NCBI GenBank assembly: GCA_011800805.1
Contig: MPNW01000013.1
Location: 577,141-597,804 of the forward strand
DNA: 20,664 nt
Direction of reading: 5' to 3'
From: Hirudo medicinalis
Taxonomy: Eukaryota; Annelida; Clitellata; Hirudinida; Hirudinidae
Made by a program: the position numbers and the translations under genes
Shown: positions 7,184-19,100 of the stretch, one piece after another
Layout: the number at the start of each line of letters is the position of its first letter
How positions within the stretch are numbered: position 1 is the first letter of the stretch
The notes under the pieces: generated by a model
The model's database searches: none
What the model was told of the DNA's origin: nothing
Seen by the model: only the letters and a program-made list of their open reading frames with translations

Positions 7184-10100
7184 CTGTGACGAAATATAGA
7201 GAATTGTCAAAGTCAATAATTGTTTATCATTTAATACATTAAAAATGGATCACCAAAAAAAGTAGATTATCACAAACCTTAAGTTCATCAACCTCCTTCG
7301 AAATATCATTCATAAGTTTTTCACTCAAAAATTTCATTCCATATGGTCCAATTAATTCAGCAAGAGCTCTGAGTTCTGTAAAGTAATGAAAGTCAAATTA
7401 ATTGGTAATGTTGTATAATATTAATTAATGTATTAGCATTAAAAACCAAATATATAACCCATCAAATCAGCGTATTCTTCAATCTGAAATGAACATTGTG
7501 GATCTATTCCAGTGCTAATAAAGGCCTTGTGGTTCTGGGAATAAATGGCTTGCCCTTGACTGACTCTTTTCATCAAATCCAAATACCTAAACAATTACAG
7601 AAGAAAGGCCTTAAGTTGGGCCTAGCAAATTGCTAATTTGTTATAACATAAATACAGTTATTTTCAACCCACCATTCTGTATAATTGGCACATATGGTAG
7701 CATCTCCATTGCAACTATCAGTTGGTTGAGACTGCTGAGGAAGCACACTATTGAAAATCTTGGAGATATCAATGTGCACTAAAACAATGTAAAAGACTCA
7801 TCACAAATGCTCTAATAATCTGTGTAGTTATTACATATATTATATGTAATTTTATTATCACACACACTAGTAATTACAAAAAGTTATACCCATCCAAAGA
7901 TTTTTGAAAACAACGTCAATTGTAATAATTGTCATCATAACATTATCAATGACAGTTAGTCACAATTTAATAAACTTCATAATGATTTTATAAAAGCCAG
8001 AAAATCCGGTACAAAGGCCATAAAAATAATAATTCAAATAATTGGAAAAATGCTGGAAATAATGACCATAATTTTCAATACTCTGAAGTACACTCATAAC
8101 AGCTTTGATGCTATTGAGAAGTTCTGAAGGTTTAGCCACATCTTTTGTATCAGGGCTATACATCATCATTCCAACAAGAGACCTAGTGAGAAAATAATGA
8201 CTAAAATTATTGTCTCATCCTGAGTATTAATTCAGAATAACATTACTTATTGAATCTTGTTTCAAGTTGCTGAGAAAAAAATTCTCGTGGAACAAATCCA
8301 TGTCCCCATACCATGATGACGTTGCAATAATTTATTGAAAAACAAAGTTCTGTCAGTGCCATGTGCAACTTGTCCATCCTATTAAGGATAAAAAAAAAAT
8401 TGCTTGTAAAAGTTACAACCTTATCAATATATCAGGTAACTCTAAGGAGCTAAAAAAAAAAACCTTGTAAATTCTTCACGATGTTTTCTTCTGCTTTCAT
8501 CTCCAGGTTTTTTCTCTGCTTCAATCTGAGGTTTATTCTTCTTATCTTTTTTTCTGCTAACATTTACAGCCACCATGGATACAGCATTTTTTGGCAATAA
8601 CTGAAAATTTAATTTTCAATATGTAAAAAAGTCAAATTTTATAAAAATGTTGAAAAATTACTTTGTCAGCAAGTATACATTGTTCTTCACATATGGCTGT
8701 AATAACTTGATTGACTTCCTCAGACATCTCTTTTAAAAACCAATGTGCATATTGTATGCTGGTAGTTCCAATTGAATGACGCTGTCAGAAATATAAAGAC
8801 ATCATTTCAATCATTCTACAACTTCACTGACATCAAAATATAATTTAATTACAAAGAACATTAATTACCTCTTCAGGACAAAGAGGATGAGTTGTTTGCA
8901 TAAAATGAGAGCAGACCATTGGGAATGAAATGCTGTATCTGTGCTGAGCAGGAAACTCCATGCACTGCTTAAACTGTTGTTCCAGAGTTGATGTATAAAA
9001 GCTAATAAAATACATAACTTGTTTTGACTTGAAAATGCAAAATTCTTCAAAGCTTTAAAACCAACCAATATATGGAAAGGTCCGAAACCTCAAAGAGAAG
9101 TTCTTCCAAAGAATCAACCATCCTTGTATGAAAGACAACTGCATTCATATGTCTTGCAAGGTCTTTGTTGTTTTTGAGACTAAGAGTACTTTTTGTGCTA
9201 CTTGAATAAGCCTGTAATAATATTATCTAGTAAATTATTTCCATTATAATTTAATTTGTTTCAATTTGTATTATATATATGAGCTACTACAAAGCAACCT
9301 GCAGTCTAAACCAATCAAGTCTTAAGCTAGTGAATCCAAAGGTTTCATTGTCTTCAACTGTGAAAATTAAAGACAATGCCTTATCAAGAAACAACAATCA
9401 GGTAATGAAAAGGACAACATGTACAAACCTTGCTTGACTGATAAGTTGGAAATATTACTATAAAGTGAAGTCAAAATTAGAGACTCATCTTCAGGAAAAG
9501 CCGGTATCGCCTAAATAAAAGTAAACTAGTAGTCAAAACAAAAATAAAAGATAAATACAAAAATAGTAAATAGTTGTATGTTTAATTAAGTGACTTAACC
9601 AGAATTTAGCTGAATTTCAAATTAGTGTTAAGAGAATTACTTATAAACATTCAAAATAAATGCACATTGTCTAACAGATAAAATATTAATTTATCATTGA
9701 CATTTAAATTGTGAAAAAAATTGCTTTAATATTAATAGATATATTTACTGGTTTAAACTTTCAAAGAACTTCAAATAATATAAATTTTGTAATAAAAAAA
9801 TTATTTATTTGATGAACAATATGAATAAAATTGCATCAAAAGGTTCTGCAGACCTTACAATAACACATCAGTTATTTTGATGAATGACTTCATTTGTATC
9901 ATTGATACAGTAAATCATTTGAAGCAAAGTCATTTGTGTTATAGTAAAAAAAAATCACATCACAAGATATTGGAATGGTTATAAACCATTTAAAGGGCTG
10001 CAGATTTATATGCGTTAACGGGAAATAAAATGCGTTAATTTTAAATGTGACGATTAATTTTTTTAATTTCATAAATATCTTCATTGAAAATTTGTCAACT

Positions 10101-13100
10101 CTTTGAATTGTGTCCTTCTCAAAGACTTACTGCTTTATGCTTAAAAAAGATGGCCACAAGTAACACTGGTGTGTTGATTTTGGAAGCAAATTTACTTTCA
10201 AATCAAACTCTATTATGATTTGCAACATATGTAAATGCAAGTTTAAATATCATCGCAGTACGTCTTTTCTTACGTATCATTTGTGTCCCGAACACCCATT
10301 TAGTGCTCGGGATCAATTGATGACATCTTCCAATTGCAAACCTTCTCAATATCATTACAGAGCTGAACAAAGATCGACAAAACTAGCTGTCCATTGGAAT
10401 GGTGGCAGAAGTGTGCACCATCACATGGCCTTGTTGCTAAGCTAGCATTTAAATACCTAGCTTCTCCAGCAACCATAGTGCCATGTGAACGGTTGTTTTC
10501 CAACAGCAAATGTGTCTCCCTGACTCCAGACAACATGAATAGGTTCGTTTGCCTCATCAACTGGCTGAATATGGACTATGCGCCACAAAAGACTTTATAA
10601 ATTACTTGAATGAATAAAATTTATTTTGGTGTAAAAAATCCCAATATTTGGAAATTGATTGGAAAACAAGATGGTGCGATTAAAAACGCGTTAACTACGA
10701 CTAATCGCGATTAAAAACTAACACACGATGCGTGAACAAAAGTGAAAGTATAACCAAACCTGCATAAGCTGATTAAGAATGGTGGAATCATAGCCAAGAA
10801 GATATTGAATGTAGTATCTTTGAATCACTCTACTATATTTTCTCACCAATCCTACAATCATTTTAAAATAAATTTATAATATTTTCATAAATTCTAACTC
10901 AAGAAATTATACAATGACCAAAACAATGATTTTTGTCATGTTTTATGCCAAAAATCAATATTCATGTACGAAAGTAATAACAAGTGAAGGAAGTCATTTT
11001 TCATTGATTTGATCTTTCTTTAATGTAAGTTCAAGTGTGAATTAGTTATGATAGTAACAATACTAAAGCATGATAAGAAAACAAATTTGAAAATTCAAGT
11101 AGCTTTAATAAACAATTTTAGTTCTAATAAGAAGGTAAATAAAACTTCACATACAATCTTGTTAAAAATGACATAGAAGATATCAGACCTCTCAATTCTT
11201 CCATATGGAACATGAGCTCAGCAATTTGCCTAAAATATATCACTTCTTTAAGAGATCGAATTTAAACAACAAAGAAGCCAATCTGCTCTAAAGATTGACT
11301 ATAGCTAAAAGTGTGCAACATTATTAAACATTATAATCAAAAATATAAAGTTTGGCCAATGTTCAAGTTATATATTTTAAATATTTAAATTTGTTATACT
11401 CATTAAATAGCAAAAAAGTCAAAGAAATAATATTTCACGACATGGACATCTGGTAAATAGAAAATAATATTAACTATTTGTTTCAGAAACTTTGTGAAAA
11501 ATTTCAGCAAGAAATGAAATTTCGATAAGGCATTAAATTTATTAAATAAAACTTACCTGTCAACCAGATCTTCAGTTTTAATGTTCCCTTTCTTTGTAGG
11601 CACATTGTCAGCATGTCTTAACATCCATAGGAATTCATCTCGTGCTAATGAAACGCCCATCAGCAAATATAGACCCTGAAACCCAAATTTATTGCATCAA
11701 AAAAAAAGTGAATTCCAAAAATAAATAATATCTAATATATCCTAACTAACATCTAATATGCAGTAAAACCTGTAAGCAGGTGCACCTGAATATAGGTCAT
11801 TTCTGTCACTAGGGACATTTCTTGCAAGAATAGATTACTTTTTGATGCAATTTAACGTTAATTTATAGTGCACTTGAATATGAACATACCCGAAATGGTA
11901 TGTTCCAAAATATTTAAATAAGGATATTTGCATCGTTCATAAAATTTTTTAAATGCAATTTATTCACATAAATTTTGCTTGAAAAGGTCATTCTGAATTG
12001 TTGCTTTTACTGGATTTCAAACTTCCATTTATTGCACACTTAAGTGACTTTGTGATCAATTGTAACTTAAGGATTATCAGAAAAGACACTGGCTGCCATC
12101 ATAAAAGAAAATTGAAGTGATTAAAAATTATGAAAGAGGTCATTCCATCTCGAAACTCACCAATGACTTCAAAGTTAACAGCACCAAATAACAAACACTA
12201 TTTAGAAGAAGAGATATTAAAAAAAAGGAAAATGGGGGAAGAAATGAAAGCAAACCAGTGAAAGAGATGAAAAGACAATACAGCAAAGTCAATGATAAAA
12301 TGTTTGAATGGTATTGCTCAGCTAGGTTGAAGAATCTACCAATAACAAGCCTTGTTGCAGGAAAGATCTCTAATAAAGCAAAGTAAGGCAAGAGCTCTAA
12401 TGTTTGCAAAAGATTTAAAGCAAGCTATGTGTGGCTTGAATCATTCAACAAAAGAAATAACATAAAGTTTTCAATTTTGAATGATTAGAGTAGTGAGTCT
12501 TTAGAAATTGCTGCAGATTGGAAAGGTAGGCTTTCACATCTCTCCTTGTGAGATGTTTTCAACTGTGATTGCCATTTTTTTGAAAGTTGCTGTCATCCAA
12601 GTCCTTGATAACCAAAAGTGATGACAGACATGGCATTAAGAAGATCAAAGACAGAGTCACAGTTTTGTTGTCAGCAAGTATGTTTGGAGAAAAGTTAGTG
12701 CCATTTGTGATTGGGATATCACAAAATCCAAAATGCTTCAAACACTATATTCTGAATGGGATTACTTACAAAGCAAATAAAAAAGCTTGGAGTATCATCA
12801 TCATCCTTAATTTTTTCAGAGTGGCTCAACCAAATTAATAACAAAATGAAGTTGCAAGGGTGGAATATCTTACTCTTCATGGACATTTCTCCATCCTGAA
12901 TCAGTTTTGCATAATGTGAAGGTGGTATTCCCCCTTAACACCACATCCAAATTGCAATCTTAAGATGCAGGTGTCATTCAAACTGTGAAAGTCCAGTACA
13001 AAAAGCAATTTCTGAAGAGTATTATTTTAAGGATGGACAAATTTTCTAAAGTGTCGGAGATTTCAAAAAGTGTGACACTTGCTTATGCTCTGAATTGGTT

Positions 13101-16100
13101 AAAGCTTTCTTTGGAATTGATAAAACAAATCAGCAATGCTTTGGAAAAGGTGGGTACAAAAGTGTTGGTACTGATACTTTGGAGAAGAAAGTTGAAGAGG
13201 AGGCATTGCAAAGTGAATTTACCTCTGTTCTTCCTTCAAACATGACATTTCAAGAATTTGTTGAATGAAAGATGTGAAATTACATGTGAAAATGATTCTG
13301 AAAATGATGAGAGCACCAATGAACTCAACCATTCAGCTACACTCATTTCATATAAATAAGCTTGAAACATGATCTGATGATGATATCTTAGTAATTAATG
13401 TATGATAGCTCAACCCCTTTATTGGATGACATATCCATTGAATTATCCAGGATTCAGGAAAAGATCTGGAAGGCAAGTTTGTGAGACTCAGAAAAAGCCA
13501 AACAAACCTCAATGTTAACTTTTTTTTTAATAAATATAATTGCTCTGTGATCTTTCAACACATCTTTGCAAGAAATGTTCAGCTTGCCTTCTTTATAATG
13601 ATGTTTGTGGGTTTAGTATTTCATTCAGTTTAACATAAACACCCGAGAATAGGAGAAACCAGTCCATAGGGGCACTTTTTTCGTGCTAAGTTAAAAGCGT
13701 CCCTATGCAAAATGTGTATATATTCATATAACTAACATAGTATATACTAACATATGTATATATATATATATATATATATATTATATTCTTTTAGTAAAAT
13801 AAGATTAGGAAAAAAATTGAATTTACAAAAATATACTTTTGGGCCAAGGAGTCCAGGCTGATCAGTGAAAACTGTGGCTAATTCCTTCAAAGCAGTTCTC
13901 AAAAATTTTCTTTTTTCTCTGTGCACCAAAGGCCTAATAAATGAAGCATTAAAGTGAATTTAGAAAATTAGGTCACAAATATACATGTGGTGTTTACAAC
14001 TCACATGCCAGTCACAGTTTGATGATTTATATCTTTCACTTCAGTCACTTTCTTACCAAAGCTAAATCAATAATTAATTACGAGTGAAAATGAAACCTAA
14101 ATTTCTAATTATAAATTCACTTTCATTAGTTGCACAAAAACTTTAACCAATCCCATAAAATTATTTTTACCCATATTAATTTTCAAGCCACAGATTCATT
14201 CTACAGAAAGGTTGATGAGTTAAATCAGTTGAAAGGATCAGTGATAAAAATTTAGTAATGAATATCCAAAGGTTCCTGAGAGCCATATGGAACAAAACCA
14301 GTAAAGCAAAATTTTTCACTCCAATGATTATTCAAAAAAGACAGAAACTGTTAGAGATCATGAATAACTGCTTGAATAATCATCAATTGTACTCAAAAGA
14401 TGCTCAGGTAATTTAATTGTATTTCATATTTGATTAACATATTTACAATAAAACATCTATTACACTCTACAACACACTTTTATGCCAGAAGATTCTGATG
14501 GGTGATTATGGTGCATTGTAATGTCCTGGTTATGAATATGTACAAAAAATTGTAATGTCCTGGTTATGAATATGTACAAAAAATACCCATTACCCACAGT
14601 TTTTGAGAAATTTAGATAATTTGATTTCACATAATGAGTTGTATAATGAGTACTTATTTTCATTCATTTTTATCCTAATGCATATTATTTTAACAAATCC
14701 ATTTGCTCCTTCCTTGGACATGTCTAAATATGATGTAATACTGTTATATTATATAAGAATTTTTTAGATGACAAATTTGTCCATGATGAATTTTCTGGAT
14801 ACCCTTAATTATTGTAATATTGTTTGGACAGCTAACTATCCCTCATATTTACTTCCATTATTTAAATTTCAAAATAAAAAAGTTGTTCATATTATTTCTT
14901 TATTGCCTTATTATGTTCATTTGAGAAATTGAACATTACGGCAATTTACATCAGGCAGCCCAATCAGTGGGATAAATTTTCCTTGGGGCCATCCTTTTGG
15001 GTAGTGTTGGTTTTTTTGTTAGGTCTTGTTCAATGTTTGTTGTTTTAGGAGCAATCCAAATAAATGTTTAAAAAAAAAATTCAGGATGATTTAGGCGCCT
15101 CTGACGCTATGCAAATGGCGCATTATAAATTAACTATTATTATGAGTACCATGAGAAGAAACCCCAGTAATCAATACATTGTAATTTTTAACAGCAAGAA
15201 GGAAATGCCAACAACTAATAAATATTCTGGAAGTAGAATCCAGTACCAAACATCAGAGACAAAATGTTGTTTAAATTACTTTTATATAATTATTTAAAAA
15301 AGTAGAAAAAAATACCCTTTGATGCCATCAAGAAACCCAATAGCAAACGAATGTATGAAAAGAACTTCATCCCTGCACAATGAAATCACATATCCTCCCT
15401 GAAGTGAATGTTTCCATAATTCATAACATTCTGATGTTTGCAAATGCTGATAGCAAAGAAGGAACCCAACTGAAAAAAATTTATTTTCATTTATGTAACA
15501 ACTTATCATGACATACATCTGTTTATAAATACAAAGTTAGGGTGTTCCACCAAAGACTACTGTGACAAAAACTACAATCAGAAATTTTATAGGCTTCAAG
15601 TTGGCTTTTAACTCTGGATTTAAAAACCATTAAAATTTGCATACTGCTTATTTTGGTTAAAACAATGAAAGAAAATGTTGTGTTGTTGGGCATTAGTAAG
15701 GATGCTCTGAGGGCTTGACCATCAGATGCAATTATGTATAACTTTCAAATTCTGCTTATTCATGTCACAATAAAATGTTATAATAAATAAATATTGAACG
15801 CAATGCTTTATAAAAAAATTATGGTGTCTTCAGGGAATCTTGATCGCATTTGTAGTAAGAATCTTTCACAAAATATATGCAGTCTGAGTCAGAAATTTTT
15901 CTTGATTATTTGTCATATTAATAGCTCCCGTTTTCATAACTTGTGAGCTAGGTCATAGAAAAATATTTAAGCAATCAAACGCTGGACCAAGAAAAGTCAG
16001 AGCCTTATAACTTTAGCTTTATCATTTACAGTCAGAATGGAAACCATGAAGACACCCCATAATTTCCTGATAACTCACTAAATAATATTACTCAATTTTA

Positions 16101-19100
16101 TACATAACATCATTTTATTGTACACAAAATGTTCTGTAAAATTTCAAATAATTTCAATGAGTAGAACTTGTAAATTATGCAAAATAGCATTTTAGGGCCA
16201 TTTGAAAACCATGAGGACATCCTTACTTAATAATACATGAAATTGTTGATAGTTATGTAATCAAAATGCACTTTTTGTAAATATTATCAATATATGAGCC
16301 CAAATTGAGTTAAAAACCAATTTGAAATTTATAAAATTACTATTTTATAAATGGATGTAAAATAAAAAGGTAAAATGTTGTCTGACAAGGATATGGGGCA
16401 GATTGAAGCCTTGAGACAAAACATTATATGCTCAGGAAAATTGCCAAGGAGCTCAATTGATCTAATACTGGAACTGGGCAATAATATACTATTTTTTGAC
16501 TGAATGTTTAAAAGGGGTCTCTTAGGTTTTGACATCAATGATTTTCACAGCGGCACTTAGGTTTTTGGTTCATTGGTTGATTTAATCGGTTTGTTATTAT
16601 GTTTCGGTGGTTGTTCTAAACTTCAGTTATATTGCAGGTCATCCACTGTGGGAATACATCCCTTCGGATGGTCCTTTTGGATGATTGATTACTGTGAATT
16701 ATGTATTTCGTGACATTTACATCTAATAAGGGAATACATACATACATACATTAAGAATAGAGGAAACATTATTTATTTTCAACACATTTTTTTCATGTTT
16801 TACATGAGTGTCATTGTTTGATGATTTTTTAGTGTCTTTTACGGTTATTGGATGCCTTGAAATCACATTTTCTAAATATTCAAATTAATGCATGATAATA
16901 TTTTAATGATAATTTCGGAGATAATCACAAATACATAGTTACACAACATACTAAAATTTCCCCACAATCAAATTTTTATTTAGTGAGTTATCAAATTGTT
17001 GTACTCATGGTTTCCATTCTGACTGTAATGTCAATAGTGCAAAATTTTAATCAATCTTTACAAGATGCTTTCAAAAACTCATTATTCAGAAATATACAAA
17101 ACAAATGTTATTCCACTAACTTGCAATCCACTTTTCTATCAAATCCAATGATAAATATTCACACTGAACCTGACAAGTTTTCAATTAATTGGATTAATAT
17201 TTGAAAAGGTTATAAAAATTATTCTATTTAATAATAATAATGATAATAATAATAACAAAATTGATATTAACAATGATGACAATTTCATTTTTTTCAATTT
17301 CAGTTTTCCAGAGATGGGGTTAGTTAGGGATGCAGGTAAGATTAGGTTTCCTGCAATCTCTTAGTCAAAGAATGTACAAAAATGTTGCCATTTATTTGCT
17401 ACTTTGGGCATTAAAGGAGCTGAAGTTGCAATTAGTAGCTATGATAAAAAATTAGCAGCTTTACTGATAAAAAAGTGATGACATGGAGTTGAAGAAGCAA
17501 CCAAATTTCAAAAGTCTATTGGGAACCTTAGCCATTGATGAACTTGTAATTGTCACATGAGGAAGAATCCTTTGCACTGGACTTCAAATAAGAAATACTT
17601 CAGATAAGAAATACTTCAGATTGCAAAAAGCTACTTATTTACTATTCCAGTTTCTAACATTTCCTCTGAAAGGGTGGAATCTCTGGTTATGATTTTTCTA
17701 TGACAGAATAGTTAATTTGCATTTGGAAAAAAGCTGAGAAATTGCTTTAGATTTAAAATAATGTTTTATAAACACAGTTTTTGTCTTGAGAATATATGGG
17801 AACATGGTAAAGGTTAAACACTGGGTCAAATGGCCATTATTTTTATTTGTATAGGAGCCCAAGTTTGTTAGTAAACATGAGGTTGGTGTTGCAGTGTGGT
17901 TGGGATAAGGTAAATTGACAACCACAAAACCACAAAGTCTCTTTTAAGGAACATGCAAAGCACCAACAACAGCCTGACAGCAGTGGTCATTTGTCAAATA
18001 TGGATAGTCACAAACTGCTTTCAGCAAACCATGATAAAGTGCAGAAAGATTTACTATAGTTGGGCATTTTTCAGGGCCAGTGATTCAAAAACATTTTATG
18101 AGCCATTCAACCTTATCAAAACCATTAAATCATTACTATGGAGACTAGCTGGTCATTTATAATAAAAAGATTCAGGTAAGTGAGAGCTCTCTTAGATGTT
18201 CTATATAAAAAATGGAGCAACATTATGTCAAGAAAAATAGAAAACTTAGATAACAATAATTCTGGATACCTAGATAATAAAAATTCTAATATTAAAACTT
18301 GAGTGCAAATAAGTTTCAACAAACCACATCAGATTGGATAGAATGCATTATCTTTGAAGAATCTGTTAACAAGCTAAGAAACTGAGCACTTCTCCATTCC
18401 TCTGCTTTTTGAATTCTCCTTTTAAATGATTCACTTAGTGATAGCAAAGCTTGTGATAAACACTGAATAGCAAATAAACACAAATAAACAACAGATTCAT
18501 AAAAAGTTATACAAACAATAATAAATAATAATTTATAATAGGAGAAATTAGGTGTTGCAGTAAATTTTCAATGTCAATTGATGATAACCTTTGAATGGGG
18601 AATAAATTCTTCAGCCATTTTTTTTAATGGAGACTCATAATCAATTATCATCTGTCCTAGTCTTGGAAACGAATCCTCTCTTATCAAAGCAAAAATTATA
18701 TAAAATCATGTAAATTAATATTGACACTTAATTTGTAACCAACTGTTTTTTATTCTGCAACTCAAAAGCAACACTGTAAAGGCCAAGAACAGCCTTTCTG
18801 TCTTCGACCCTTGCAAGCAAAATCATAATGCAAAAGTAGCTCAGAATGAGATCAAGGTAATTCCTTGTTAGGTCGAAGTTCAAAGTCTTTAATAAAACAA
18901 TAATATATTTATCCAATAGTAGATAATCTATTAAGCAAAATAGAATCTAACTATGTCAAAATGTACTTGGGATGCATCTATAGTTGTCAATAAATCTGTT
19001 ATATGATCCTTCAAAAATAAAAGTAATTTCAATTTCATAAATGTAATTTACATATGCTGTTATAAATCAAAATATTACTTTAAGGTCCATGATATCTACA

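Noticed and set aside
12140..12409. Minus-strand open frame of 89 codons, hydrophobic
   Set aside because: Antisense of the Tigger transposase relic. The plus strand carries the recognisable motifs.
16329..16538. Minus-strand open frame of 69 codons tested as the missing NCKAP1 exon 9
   Set aside because: It has no [10 protein letters not shown] sequence. The real exon 9 was found at 17121-17169.
18728..18951. Extending exon 6 upstream through DKYIIVLLK
   Set aside because: The true acceptor is ttttattaaag before ACTTTGAAC. Extending exon 5 to VHFDI restores the conserved family segment and keeps phase 0.
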